DNA of 34,258 nt from Clostridiales bacterium. Lineage in GTDB: Bacteria > Bacillota > Clostridia > Caldicoprobacterales > DTU083. Shown in pieces: positions 16,079-25,114 of the stretch. Both the position numbers and the translations under genes were made by a program. Under the pieces are notes generated by a model. The model worked only from the letters and a program-made list of their open reading frames with translations. It was not told the DNA's origin and did no database searches. Numbering within the stretch: the stretch's first letter is position 1; the number at the start of each line of letters is the position of its first letter. The DNA is taken from NCBI GenBank assembly GCA_012839095.1, contig DUOA01000140.1, forward strand, positions 1 to 34,258, given 5' to 3'.

Positions 16079-18673
16079 CTATTCCACTCCCCTGAAGAAG
16101 TGCCCTCTGGTAAAGCCTTTTTCTTTTACAGATTCTGCACAGCCGGCTAAATCTGCCGGCAGACTGCTCCCCGGATAATCCAGGGCATAGCGGTAGCACT
16201 GAATGACAGACTGATATTCCTGCGCAGGAAGGCCTTCCAGCTTAAGCCCCCATGATTGAACCTGCAGGCGGTGAAATGGCTCCATTTTGTCTGCCAGAAA
16301 CAAAGGCTGGCTGTTAAGAAGCTCGCTGTAGCAGCGTGCAATCCTTTTCTTCCTTATTGGGAAGGTGTAGCCCTTACGATCCGTAAGTGTATGAATGCCA
16401 TTGAATCTGCAGTTGTGGCAGCTGTTTTTTTCATCCGCCAAAGGACAGTATTCCAGTGTCATGAGTACAATCCGGCCATATACCAGGAGCTCCAATTGCA
16501 GCAAAGATTTATTAATTATATCATTTATTTCTGCAATTGTTAACTCAGTAGAAAGGGTAACACCCTTCAGGCCAAGATCATACAACTGCGCCAGAGACAG
16601 GGAGTTGGCTGCATTCAATGGATGGCTGCCATAAAACCTTTCAATGCCCATTTCCTGCAATAGCTTAATCTGCCCTATATTTCCTATCTGGAAATCGTCA
16701 AACAGGTTCCAGAAAGCATCCGGCAGGCTGCGCAGAAGATTCATATCCTGCTTCCTGGTAATGGCGGGCAGCACCAGCCGGACCGGGATTCCCAGTTCCT
16801 GTATGGCTCTTATCTGTTCCTGCAGGGCTCCCATCCTGAAAGTAAAGGAATCAGGTTCAAAGGAAATACTATCCAAACCTGTCAAATGCTGCGGATGGAA
16901 ATCAAGACTGCTTACATAGCCGTTCAGTAAAGGTTTATTCTTTTCATTCATGCTATGATCATTTATCTCATTGGGTTTTTCTCTATCCGGAACCCCGGTA
17001 AATACTCTTACGGGCAGCCGTGAGCAGGCTGTTTCCGGCCGGCCTCTGCCGTGTTGGTTTATAGCCTGCTGATCATAAAAGGCAATCCTTTTGCCAGTAA
17101 GATCCTTAGCAGCCTCACGGCGAAGCTGATTTAAAACCGAAACCGGGATAAAGCAGTTATCATCATATTCCAGGTTTAATGAGGCAATTTCAAAAGGTGT
17201 GTCTCCCAGCCGGCTAAGCTGCTCCTGCATTGTATTCTCATCCAACGCTCTCTTAACAGCTGCCTGCACCTCGAATTCGCCTGCAGCCTTGCCCTCCAGG
17301 CCATTGCTGTCCCGAAAAACCAATACCGGGCTTTTTCCGATTTTAAATACTGCATGAGCAGTAACAGGTATTTTTCTGTTGTAACAGCTGCTGTATGAAG
17401 CCTGGGCTGCCTTTAACCCGGCCGCGCTGGATGTCCGATACACCAGGGAACCTGCCTCAGGCTGAATGGAGGAGGGAATGCCAACCACCTGTCCACTGCT
17501 GCCCCGGTCGGTCTGCCTGCCCTTAAGCAGCAGACTGCTGACAGTCTGACCCTTGTTTCCGGGTTTCCCGCTCCAGAACTCAATGCCGTCCCCGATCTCC
17601 AGTTCCTCCTCCAGTGCCACCCAAACCACGCCTCTTTCCACTCCTGTAACCCTGCCCAGGAAGATGCCCCAGTGATTGGGTTTTTCCCTGGCAAAAAGAT
17701 CAGTGTGATCGGTTCCAAAGTAGTAACCCTTTGTAAACCCTCCGCGGTTGAATACTTGTGCCAGCTCCGTCTGAACGGTAGTATCAGGTTTTGCAAAACC
17801 TGACGACCACGGCTCATTTGGTGCAGCAGGATTTGAATCTCCATAGCCGGCTTTCAGAATACCGTCCAGGACCTTGCGATATTCCCGTGTAACAATGGCA
17901 ACATATTCCGGTCTTTTCATCCTGCCCTCTATCTTAAGACCGGTTATCCCCGCTGCCAGAATTTCATCCAAGTATTCAACCGTGGAAAGATCCTTCATAC
18001 TAAGATGGTAAGCAGGCTGACCGGCATTATTTTGAGCCTTGTTCAGAGTATATGCCAGACGGCATGGCTGGGCACACATACCCCGGTTGCCGCTGCGTCC
18101 GCCCAGCATGCTGCTCATAAGGCACTGGCCGGAATAGGATACACAAAGGGCACCGTGGATGAAGGTTTCCAGTTCCAGACAGCTGCTGCCGGATATATGC
18201 TTAAGCTCTTCAAGGGTAAGTTCCCTGGCCGGAATCACCCTGCTGAAACCCATCTCCTCCAGAACCTTTACCCCTTCCAACTGGTGAATGGTCATCTGCG
18301 TGCTGGCATGGAGGGAAAGAGCGGGATGATTCTGTGCTATGTAGCGGGCAGCACCCAAATCCTGAACAATAACCCCGTCCACTCTGAGTTCTTCCAGTTC
18401 CGACACAAATGCCTTCATTTCGTCCAGTTCCTTCTCCTTAATCAGGATGTTCAGGGTAATATATATTCGAACACCATACAGGTGGGCATACTCCACTGCT
18501 TTTCTCAATGATTCGTTGTCGAAATTATCTGCCAGTCTGCGGGCATTAAAACGGGTTCCGCCCATATAAACAGCATCCGCCCCGTTTTGAACGGCAGCAG
18601 TCAGGGCTTCCCAGCTGCCGGCAGGACTGAGCAGTTCAGGTAATCGTTTCTGCAATAGCTTCACTTCCTTCAT
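16079..18673 (-). CDS. U32-family peptidase, long form with DUF3656-like region
   Basis: This 864-residue protein carries the U32 core in its N-terminal third. The family signature is seen at 169-187 (ETFIHGALC, then SGQCLMS), with Cys177, Cys184, Cys200 and Cys204 placed to hold a metal or Fe-S cluster (GNRGMCAQPC). The middle and C-terminal parts correspond to the long clostridial form with a DUF3656-type region and a second barrel-like domain that has its own Cys pattern (EYCPLADEKNSCHNC). Although named peptidases, characterised relatives such as RlhA, TrhP and UbiU/V act in RNA or ubiquinone hydroxylation, so the activity is open. The longest reading starts at ATG 18673, but TTG 18655 may be the true start: it has AAGGAAG eight bases upstream and lies downstream of the predicted transcription start. 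mutS2 follows 50 bases on. Confidence 0.9.
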   Translation of the reverse strand: MKEVKLLQKRLPELLSPAGSWEALTAAVQNGADAVYMGGTRFNARRLADNFDNESLRKAVEYAHLYGVRIYITLNILIKEKELDEMKAFVSELEELRVDGVIVQDLGAARYIAQNHPALSLHASTQMTIHQLEGVKVLEEMGFSRVIPARELTLEELKHISGSSCLELETFIHGALCVSYSGQCLMSSMLGGRSGNRGMCAQPCRLAYTLNKAQNNAGQPAYHLSMKDLSTVEYLDEILAAGITGLKIEGRMKRPEYVAIVTREYRKVLDGILKAGYGDSNPAAPNEPWSSGFAKPDTTVQTELAQVFNRGGFTKGYYFGTDHTDLFAREKPNHWGIFLGRVTGVERGVVWVALEEELEIGDGIEFWSGKPGNKGQTVSSLLLKGRQTDRGSSGQVVGIPSSIQPEAGSLVYRTSSAAGLKAAQASYSSCYNRKIPVTAHAVFKIGKSPVLVFRDSNGLEGKAAGEFEVQAAVKRALDENTMQEQLSRLGDTPFEIASLNLEYDDNCFIPVSVLNQLRREAAKDLTGKRIAFYDQQAINQHGRGRPETACSRLPVRVFTGVPDREKPNEINDHSMNEKNKPLLNGYVSSLDFHPQHLTGLDSISFEPDSFTFRMGALQEQIRAIQELGIPVRLVLPAITRKQDMNLLRSLPDAFWNLFDDFQIGNIGQIKLLQEMGIERFYGSHPLNAANSLSLAQLYDLGLKGVTLSTELTIAEINDIINKSLLQLELLVYGRIVLMTLEYCPLADEKNSCHNCRFNGIHTLTDRKGYTFPIRKKRIARCYSELLNSQPLFLADKMEPFHRLQVQSWGLKLEGLPAQEYQSVIQCYRYALDYPGSSLPADLAGCAESVKEKGFTRGHFFRGVE

Positions 18674-18678
18674 TTTCT

Positions 18679-18706
18679 ATTATACTATGATAAGCAAAAA
18701 AAGAAA
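18679..18706 (-). promoter_or_regulatory. Candidate promoter for the U32 peptidase-mutS2 unit
   Basis: A perfect TATAAT occurs on the minus strand at 18684-18679. A weak -35 (TTTCTT, 18706-18701) stands 16 bases upstream. Transcription would begin close to 18672, which is at or inside the ATG of 18673; this is why a start at TTG 18655 is considered. Confidence 0.45.
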
Positions 18707-18742
18707 CGATTTGTTGGACATTGATATTATGGACAGGAAAAA

Positions 18743-18781
18743 CAAAAAACAGCGCTGATACTGCCTGTGCGCTGTTTTTGA
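18743..18781 (-). terminator. Terminator after fhs, end of the one-carbon module
   Basis: The arms CAAAAAACAGCGC and GCGCTGTTTTTG form a strong stem around a loop of about 13 bases, with T-rich ends on both strands. It follows the fhs stop and separates the module from the U32 gene. Confidence 0.85.
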
Positions 18782-18806
18782 AATTACGGCAACAACCGGG
18801 TAAGGC

Positions 18807-20486
18807 CTAGAAAAGACCCGAAATCACACCTGTTTCATCCACATCTATTTTTTCGGCTGCCGGAATTCTGGGAAGCCCGGGCATGGTCATGATCTCACCG
18901 GTCAGGACTACAAGGAAACCGGCTCCGGCCGATACTTTGACATTCCGAACCGTTATTTTGAATCCCTTCGGCCGTCCAAGCTTTTTGGGATCATCGGAAA
19001 GAGAGTACTGAGTCTTTGCCATACATACCGGCAAAGGGCCGAATCCATAAGATTCCAGCCTGGTTATTTCTTTCAGGGCAGCCGGAGCAAAGTCGACCCC
19101 GTCAGCTCCGTAGACTTCTCTTGCAACGGCCTCAATTTTTTCCTTAAGCGGCATTTCATCCTCATAGATAAAGCGGAAGCTGCCTTCCTCTTTTTCAGCC
19201 AGCCGAATAACCTCCTCAGCCAGTTTCAAGCCGCCTTCCCCGCCCTTGGCCCATACTTCGGACAGGGCGACATTGACTCTCATCTCTCTGCATTTTTCTT
19301 CCACAAACCGAAGTTCCGCCTCGCTGTCCGTGGGGAAACGATTGATGGCTACAACTGCAGGCAGACCAAACTTCACGGTAACATTCTCTATATGCTTCAG
19401 CAGATTTGGAATGCCCTTTTCCAGTGAAACCAGATCCTCTTCTCCAAGATTCTTTTTAAGAGCACCGCCGTGATGCTTCAAGGCACGGACTGTCGCTACG
19501 ATTACGACAAGAGAAGGTCGGATGCCTGCCATACGGCACTTAATATCAAGGAATTTTTCTGCGCCCAGATCCGCTCCGAATCCAGCTTCGGTTATGGCAT
19601 AATCCCCCAATTTCATTGCCATCCTTGTTGCAATGATGCTGTTGCAGCCATGGGCTATATTGGCAAAGGGCCCTCCGTGAACAAAGGCAGGCGTATGCTC
19701 AAGGGTCTGAACAAGATTTGGCTTCAAGGCGTCCTTGAGAAGTGCAGCCATGGCCCCTTCCGCCTTCAGCTGTCCGGCAGTGACAGGCTGATCATCCCTG
19801 GTATAGCCGACCACTATGTTTTTAAGCCTTTGCTTCAGGTCCTGGATATTCCGCGACAAACATAAGACCGCCATGATCTCGGAAGCAACGGTAATGTCAA
19901 ATCCATCCTCCCGTGGAAGGCCGTTGATTCTTCCGTTCAATCCGTTGACAATAAACCGCAGCTGTCTGTCATTCATATCCATGCAGCGTTTCCAGGTAAT
20001 CTTTCTTACATCGATATTCAGCTGGTTGCCCTGGTAAATATGATTATCCAGCATGGCAGCCAGCAGGTTGTTGGCTGCGCCGATGGCATGTAAGTCGCCT
20101 GTAAAGTGCAGATTTATATCCTCCATAGGCACAACCTGGGCATAACCGCCTCCTGCAGCCCCGCCCTTTACGCCGAATACAGGACCTAAAGACGGCTCCC
20201 TGAGAGCAATAACAACCCTTTTTCCAAGCCTTTTAAGCGCATCGCCCAGACCTACAGTAGTAGTGGTTTTTCCCTCTCCTGCAGGCGTGGGATTGATGGC
20301 TGTAACCAGGACCAATTTTCCGTCCTCCCGATCATTCATGCTCTCCAGCAGATTATAATCCACCTTGCACTTGTATTTGCCATAAAGTTCATAGCTCTCA
20401 TCATCCAGCCCCAGGGATGCTGCTATCTCCTGGATAGGCTTCATTGGAACACTTTGCGCTATTTCTATGTCGCTTTTATACATCAT
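18807..20486 (-). CDS. fhs: Formate-tetrahydrofolate ligase (formyl-THF synthetase)
   Basis: The 559 residues agree with the usual FTHFS length. The ATP-binding loop [16 protein letters not shown] lies at about 65-80. [23 protein letters not shown] and [15 protein letters not shown], two hallmark stretches of the family, follow. The enzyme joins formate to tetrahydrofolate using ATP, or makes ATP in reverse. It is the entry step of the methyl branch of the Wood-Ljungdahl pathway and also a source of formyl groups for purines. Two adjacent ATGs exist; that at 20483 has better spacing from GGGAGG. It is the last gene of the one-carbon unit, 23 bases after the formate channel gene, and is followed by a terminator. 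Presence of fhs alone does not prove acetogenesis. Confidence 0.98.
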   Translation of the reverse strand: MMYKSDIEIAQSVPMKPIQEIAASLGLDDESYELYGKYKCKVDYNLLESMNDREDGKLVLVTAINPTPAGEGKTTTTVGLGDALKRLGKRVVIALREPSLGPVFGVKGGAAGGGYAQVVPMEDINLHFTGDLHAIGAANNLLAAMLDNHIYQGNQLNIDVRKITWKRCMDMNDRQLRFIVNGLNGRINGLPREDGFDITVASEIMAVLCLSRNIQDLKQRLKNIVVGYTRDDQPVTAGQLKAEGAMAALLKDALKPNLVQTLEHTPAFVHGGPFANIAHGCNSIIATRMAMKLGDYAITEAGFGADLGAEKFLDIKCRMAGIRPSLVVIVATVRALKHHGGALKKNLGEEDLVSLEKGIPNLLKHIENVTVKFGLPAVVAINRFPTDSEAELRFVEEKCREMRVNVALSEVWAKGGEGGLKLAEEVIRLAEKEEGSFRFIYEDEMPLKEKIEAVAREVYGADGVDFAPAALKEITRLESYGFGPLPVCMAKTQYSLSDDPKKLGRPKGFKITVRNVKVSAGAGFLVVLTGEIMTMPGLPRIPAAEKIDVDETGVISGLF

Positions 20487-20509
20487 TTATCCTCCCTTAA
20501 TGACCCTTC

Positions 20510-21355
20510 CTATTCTTTCACCTGAAACAGATAGCAGAACCAGTAGCTTATACCCACAAATAAAACACCGCCTGCAATATTGCCAAGGGTTACCGGAATA
20601 AGGTTTTTTGTAAAAAATGTAACAATATTCAGGTTATCCAGCATAGCAGATGTGACACCCATATTATAGGCAGCCTGCACCCACTCCGGATTGCTTTTTG
20701 CCATTATGCCTGCACTGATATAGTACATGTTGGCGACACTGTGTTCAAAACCCGATGTGATAAACAGCCAGATGGGAAAGAAGATGGCCAGCAGTCTGCC
20801 GGTCATATCCCTGGCTCCTGCAGACATCCATACAGCCAGACAGACCAGCCAATTGCATAAAAGGCCCAGCAGGAAGGCATTCTCAAAAGGCAGCCCGGTT
20901 TTATATGCTGCTGTTTTTATTGTAAATCCTCCCAGGGCTCCACCGGAGGCATTCAGCTGGCCTGACCTGACTATAAAAAATGCTATCAGCAGCGAACCTA
21001 AAAAATTTCCCAGATAAACATAGAACCAGTTTCGTAGGAGGCCGGTCCATTTTGACTTTCTTTCCAGACACGATATGACAATCAGGCTGTTACCGGTAAA
21101 TAATTCTCCGCCGGCAGCAATCACCAGCATCAGGCCTGCAGTAAACAGCGCTCCGGCCAGGGTTTTGGCCAGGCCTGCCGATGCTATGCCATGGACGGCA
21201 TAGTTTGAAGCCTGTGAAGCAAAGGCTATGAAGGCACCTGCCAAAATACCCAGAACTATCAGCTTCCCGGCTCTGCTGCGGGTTTTAGCCGCACCGATTT
21301 CAATGAATTCCGCCGCAATTTCCGGCGGTGTCAGATAAAGCCTTTTTTCGGACAT
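20510..21355 (-). CDS. Formate/nitrite transporter family channel (FocA/FdhC type)
   Basis: The protein has 281 residues and six hydrophobic segments. It shows the FNT signatures GELFTGN (83-89) and GFEHSVANMYYI with the pore histidine at 205, and a PVTLGNIAGG motif in the C-terminal part. FNT proteins are pentameric inner-membrane channels for formate, nitrite, hydrosulfide or related small anions. Its position between a methyl-THF methyltransferase and formyl-THF synthetase argues strongly for formate. The start codon overlaps the stop of the upstream gene by one base (TGATG), so the two are translationally coupled. Direction of flow, import or export, cannot be read from sequence. Confidence 0.93.
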   Translation of the reverse strand: MSEKRLYLTPPEIAAEFIEIGAAKTRSRAGKLIVLGILAGAFIAFASQASNYAVHGIASAGLAKTLAGALFTAGLMLVIAAGGELFTGNSLIVISCLERKSKWTGLLRNWFYVYLGNFLGSLLIAFFIVRSGQLNASGGALGGFTIKTAAYKTGLPFENAFLLGLLCNWLVCLAVWMSAGARDMTGRLLAIFFPIWLFITSGFEHSVANMYYISAGIMAKSNPEWVQAAYNMGVTSAMLDNLNIVTFFTKNLIPVTLGNIAGGVLFVGISYWFCYLFQVKE

Positions 21356-22155
21356 CAGACATCCAGCCTGCCTTCCCTATAGGCGGTCAGGTAATTCATG
21401 CAGAATTCGTCCCTGTCATGCAAGAGCTCTGAGGAATAAACAAAGGACATGATCCTTTTATCCAGCGGATCGAGAATGGCACTGTCAAGCCCAGCTGCAA
21501 TAGCTGATATCAGGAAAGTCTGATTTATGATTTTTCGGCCGGGCAAGCCGAAGGAAATATTGCTCAGCCCGCAAGTGGTATGGACGCCGGGAAACTCTGT
21601 CATCACCCGTCTTATGGTATCCAGGGCAACAATGCCGTAATGAGAGCCTGTGGAAACAGGACGGACCATGGGATCTATATAGATGTCACTGATATCAACG
21701 CCTTCCTTTGTCATCCGGTTGATCAGCCAATCGGCAATTTTTACCCTTTGATCGGCATCCTCCGGCATTCCATTGTCGTCCATGCACAAAGCTATGATAG
21801 AGGTATTATACTCGGTAACAAGGGGAAAGATGGACTCAAATCTATCCTTCTCAGCGGTTACGGAGTTTATCAGGGGCTTGGCACCTTTGTAAACCTTCAG
21901 CCCTGCACTCAAAGCCTCCGGATTGGGGCTGTCAATACAGAGGGGCAGATCCGTAGCCTCCTGTACAGTTTCAACCAGCCAGGTCAGCAGCTCCACCTCT
22001 TTGAAGGGAAAGGTTCCGCAGTTCACATCGATATAGTGTGCCCCTGCTTCTGCCTGTTTCCGGGCTACCGACTGTATTGCTTCCCTATCCATGTTTTCCA
22101 CTGCCGGCCTGATGGCCTTTATGCTGGTATTGATCTTTTCGCCGATTATGATCAT
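21355..22155 (-). CDS. acsE: Methyltetrahydrofolate:corrinoid protein methyltransferase (AcsE/MtgA-like)
   Basis: At 266 residues this is a single pterin-binding TIM barrel of the MeTr type, without the other domains of methionine synthase. Residues that bind pterin in the Moorella enzyme have clear counterparts: Asp75 (LCIDSPNP), Asn97 (LINSVTAEKDR), Asp161 (YIDPMVRPV) and Asn199 (CGLSNISFGLP). The family moves a methyl group between 5-methyl-THF and a corrinoid protein. In acetogens the partner is the corrinoid Fe-S protein of CODH/ACS; related enzymes (MtgA, MtvB) serve demethylation of glycine betaine or O-methyl compounds. No corrinoid protein gene is present, so the partner is unknown. 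GAAGGAGG precedes the ATG at 22155. The gene lies 104 bases after etfA, in the same direction. Confidence 0.88.
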   Translation of the reverse strand: MIIIGEKINTSIKAIRPAVENMDREAIQSVARKQAEAGAHYIDVNCGTFPFKEVELLTWLVETVQEATDLPLCIDSPNPEALSAGLKVYKGAKPLINSVTAEKDRFESIFPLVTEYNTSIIALCMDDNGMPEDADQRVKIADWLINRMTKEGVDISDIYIDPMVRPVSTGSHYGIVALDTIRRVMTEFPGVHTTCGLSNISFGLPGRKIINQTFLISAIAAGLDSAILDPLDKRIMSFVYSSELLHDRDEFCMNYLTAYREGRLDV

Positions 22156-22259
22156 TCGTATGACCTCCTTCGCGTAACATTCAATAGTTTATTAATAAAA
22201 TTCTGCACTTTTCTTCAGTAATGATTATAATTACCGGCCCCAAAATCCCATCCCCTTAC

Positions 22260-23276
22260 TTACAGCTTTGGAAGCTCATTCAGGATTTCAGGAACTATTT
22301 CAAACAAATCACCCACTATTGCAATATCCGCCATTTGCATCATGGGCGTGTCAGGTACCTTGTCAATTGCCACTATGACATCGCAGGACTGCATTCCTAC
22401 CAGATGCTGAATCTGACCGGAAATCCCACAGGCTATATAGAGAGTTGTCTGTACTGTCTGGCCCGTCTGCCCTATCTGGTGGGTATAAGGAATCCAGCCT
22501 GCATCCACAGCTGCCCTGCTGGCACCAACCGCCCCGCCCACTCTGGAAGCAAACTTTTTCAGCAGCTCAAAACCCTCCGGACCCTTCATCCCCCGCCCGC
22601 CTGCAATTATGATCCTGGCATCAGACAAGTTCAAAGTGGCTTCACTGCTATGGAAAATCTCAATAATTTTCTTCACTTTATCTGCATCCGTATCCAGAAT
22701 GCATTCGCTTATGATTTCTCCCTGGCGGCCCCTGTCCGGTTCGGGTGCCTTCATAACTCTCGGCCGGACTGTAGCCATCTGAGGCCTGTGATTGGAGCAG
22801 CGGATTGTGGCAAGGATATTCCCTCCGAATGCAGGTCTGGTCTGAAGGAGATCTCCGTTTTCAGGATCTATGGAAAGGCCTGTACAGTCTGCGGTCAGGC
22901 CGCAGTTTGCCATAACCGCCACCCTGGGGATCAGGGCTCTTCCTTTGACAGTGGCAGCACACAGAACCACTTCCGGCTTGTATTTATTGATAAGCCTTAC
23001 CAGAGCCTTTGCCTCCACTTCGTCCTGGATCCCGTCAAGCCGGGCATCATCCACAACTATAACCTTATCGGCTCCGTATGCAAACAGGGATTTTGCATCA
23101 CTGCTGATGTCAGAGCCCATTGCAACCGTCCAAACCTCGCTCTTTCTTGCATCCGCCAGCTCCCTTGCCGCACCAATCAGTTCATGGGTGACAGGCTGGA
23201 CAGCTCCGGATGAGACCTCGGCAACAACCCATATATTGCTGTATTCTTTCCTTTCAATATCAGTTAATGTAAGCAT
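22260..23276 (-). CDS. etfA: Electron transfer flavoprotein alpha subunit
   Basis: The 338 residues form an N-terminal ETF domain and a C-terminal FAD-binding domain. The FAD motifs are GASRAAVDAGW (251-261), QIGQTGQTV (267-275) and GISGQIQH (284-291). Most relatives have Lys in GQTGKTV; here it is Gln, which may tune the flavin and is worth noting. There is no N-terminal ferredoxin-like extension of the sort found in some clostridial EtfA proteins. With EtfB it forms a dimer that carries electrons between a flavin dehydrogenase and NADH, ferredoxin or a quinone-type acceptor. It starts 15 bases after etfB. In this module its likely partner is the methylene-THF-reductase-like protein; that is inference. 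Confidence 0.95.
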   Translation of the reverse strand: MLTLTDIERKEYSNIWVVAEVSSGAVQPVTHELIGAARELADARKSEVWTVAMGSDISSDAKSLFAYGADKVIVVDDARLDGIQDEVEAKALVRLINKYKPEVVLCAATVKGRALIPRVAVMANCGLTADCTGLSIDPENGDLLQTRPAFGGNILATIRCSNHRPQMATVRPRVMKAPEPDRGRQGEIISECILDTDADKVKKIIEIFHSSEATLNLSDARIIIAGGRGMKGPEGFELLKKFASRVGGAVGASRAAVDAGWIPYTHQIGQTGQTVQTTLYIACGISGQIQHLVGMQSCDVIVAIDKVPDTPMMQMADIAIVGDLFEIVPEILNELPKL

Positions 23277-23291
23277 CTCAACACTCCTTTG

Positions 23292-24080
23292 CTATACCAG
23301 GCTGCGAAGCCTGAGCTCTCGTACCAGGGCCCGGGCGCACTCCTGAGCTGTTCCTTCAATCCGGATGGTGTCAGTCTGTCTTGGATCAGGCGGCTGGGTT
23401 TTGACAACACGGGTAGGCGATCCGTTCAGGCCAAGCTTATCCGGGTCGGCACCGATATCCTCCGGCTTCCAGACAGGTATCTGGGCTTTCTGGGCTGCAA
23501 GCCTGCCTTTCAGGGAAGGAATGCGAGGCGTATTGATATCCTTTACTACAGTAAGAACTGCAGGCAGCTGCATTTTGCAGATATCATGTCCTTCTTCATG
23601 CATCCGTTTCACAGTAATGCAGGACTCATCCACCTGCTCAACAGCCATGACGGAGGCAGCCTGCATCCAGTTCAGGTGGGCGGAAATCCCGGGGCCGACC
23701 TGGGCGGTATCTCCGTCTATAGCCTGTTTGCCGCATATAACCAGATCAACATCTCCTATTTTTTCTATTGCCTTGGCCAGAGCATAACTGGTTGCCCAGG
23801 TATCAGAGCCGCCAAATGCCCTGTCGCTAAGCAGGATTCCTCTGTCCGCTCCGGCTGCAAGGGCTTCCCGCAGAACAGCTTCCGCCTTAGGCGGCCCCAT
23901 TGTCAGCGCAATTACTTCGCCGCCCAGTTTTTCCCTGAGCCGGACACCCTCCTCCAGTGCATAGGTATCGAAGGGATTCATTATTGCCTTCAGGCCTTCT
24001 CTTATGATACGTTTGGTTTCAGGATCAATTTTCGCATCATTAGTGGCAGGAACCTGCTTAATGCACACTACTATCTTCAT
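23292..24080 (-). CDS. etfB: Electron transfer flavoprotein beta subunit
   Basis: This 262-residue protein has the full EtfB fold. It opens with MKIVVCIKQVPATND, has the MNPFDTYALEEGVRLREK segment, and carries CGKQAIDGDTAQVGP (117-130). The last motif, which holds the nucleotide or second flavin, is the form seen in clostridial, often bifurcating, ETFs. In bifurcating ETFs this site carries a second FAD instead of AMP; sequence alone supports that only weakly. The gene has a strong SD (GGAGGAGG) before ATG 24080. It lies 24 bases after the reductase-like gene and 15 before etfA. Confidence 0.95.
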   Translation of the reverse strand: MKIVVCIKQVPATNDAKIDPETKRIIREGLKAIMNPFDTYALEEGVRLREKLGGEVIALTMGPPKAEAVLREALAAGADRGILLSDRAFGGSDTWATSYALAKAIEKIGDVDLVICGKQAIDGDTAQVGPGISAHLNWMQAASVMAVEQVDESCITVKRMHEEGHDICKMQLPAVLTVVKDINTPRIPSLKGRLAAQKAQIPVWKPEDIGADPDKLGLNGSPTRVVKTQPPDPRQTDTIRIEGTAQECARALVRELRLRSLV

Positions 24081-24104
24081 AATACCTCCTCCAATTAAAG
24101 GGTG

Positions 24105-24902
24105 TTATACCCAAATGTCCTTAATCAAATCGTACTGCCTCTTGAAACCAAGCAATGCCAGATATACTCCGCATTGGGGGTATGTCTGATGAAGCATTTT
24201 AAGCGTTGCAATCGGATCGTAGTCCTGATCCTCGGGAATGGTGTAGCCTACTGCCTCGGACAGTAAATACAGTTTTTTGCTCATCCATGCCTCGACGATA
24301 ACAGGAATATCCGGATACTTCTCCAAGAGCCTGTCAACCACGGCGTTTTTTTCTATCAGCGGCTGGGTCACAATAAAGGTTGCACCGGCTGCTATTTTTC
24401 TTTCCATTTTTTCAAATTCATGTTCAGGCGGCTCATAGGGGTTGAATGCCACTCCCAGGACAAATTTGCCTGCATACTCTCTCCTGATGTACTGCAGCAA
24501 TTCTACTGAGGTAACGGACTCTGAGCCGGTTACGCCGATGTCGGAAGGCTTGAGTTTCGGCAGACGCTCGGAACCGTCGCCGCTGATAATGAGCAGGTAC
24601 TTAATACCCAGATTAACACAGTCATTCAGGATCTCATCCAGGTTTTCCTTTGTGTGGAAAGTGTTCAGGTGAATCATGACCTGTTCGGGAATGACCGGCA
24701 GCTCCAGCTCCTGTATCATCTCAGTTCCCTGGAAGGAAAGGTTTCCCATGGCATTATCGGTAATGCAGGCGCAATACCCGCTTTCCATGACCCGGGTGTA
24801 TTTTTGTGCAAACAGCTCCAGATCCTTTTCCAGCTTTTCCGACTCTTGTTTTGGCGGTAATATTTCTACGTGGTAAATTTTGTTTTGGATGTGATGCAGC
24901 AT
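24105..24902 (-). CDS. metF: Methylenetetrahydrofolate reductase-like protein (short MetF type)
   Basis: The protein has 265 residues, somewhat shorter than E. coli MetF. It keeps the family's key positions: Glu13 in HVEILPPK (equivalent to the FEFFPPK motif), Asp109 in LLIISGDGSE and Gln180 in FIVTQPLIEK. It should therefore be a flavin TIM barrel that interconverts methylene- and methyl-THF, but the sequence is divergent. The zinc-binding MetV partner found in several acetogens is not encoded next to it. The neighbouring EtfBA would be a natural electron donor or acceptor, which is inference from gene order. It is the first gene of the unit; TAGGAGG lies eight bases before ATG 24902. Confidence 0.85.
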   Translation of the reverse strand: MLHHIQNKIYHVEILPPKQESEKLEKDLELFAQKYTRVMESGYCACITDNAMGNLSFQGTEMIQELELPVIPEQVMIHLNTFHTKENLDEILNDCVNLGIKYLLIISGDGSERLPKLKPSDIGVTGSESVTSVELLQYIRREYAGKFVLGVAFNPYEPPEHEFEKMERKIAAGATFIVTQPLIEKNAVVDRLLEKYPDIPVIVEAWMSKKLYLLSEAVGYTIPEDQDYDPIATLKMLHQTYPQCGVYLALLGFKRQYDLIKDIWV

Positions 24903-24937
24903 GATGAATTCCTCCTATGATATCATTTGATTGCAGA

Positions 24938-24967
24938 ATATTATTGACATAGGCTAGTGTGGGTCAA
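24938..24967 (-). promoter_or_regulatory. Promoter of the one-carbon module
   Basis: TTGACC (24967-24962) and TAATAT (24943-24938) are 18 bases apart on the minus strand, upstream of the first gene of the unit. A small palindrome, TGTA-TTG-TACA, sits just upstream of the -35 (24969-24979) and may bind a regulator. I saw nothing else convincing in 24980-25114. Confidence 0.55.
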
Positions 24968-25114
24968 ATGTATTGTACATTCTTTACATACATATAAGCA
25001 AGGGTTTTTCCAAGAATGCTCTTTATTCTCCATATTCTGTGCAAGATTGTACAATTTGACAAAAATTAAACAAACAACTAAAAGAAATGTTATGGAATCC
25101 GAAGAGCATTTGAG

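Noticed and set aside
22221-23213. Long plus-strand ORF (330 codons) opposite etfA
   Set aside because: It is the antisense shadow of a well-conserved gene, lacks an SD and has no family features.
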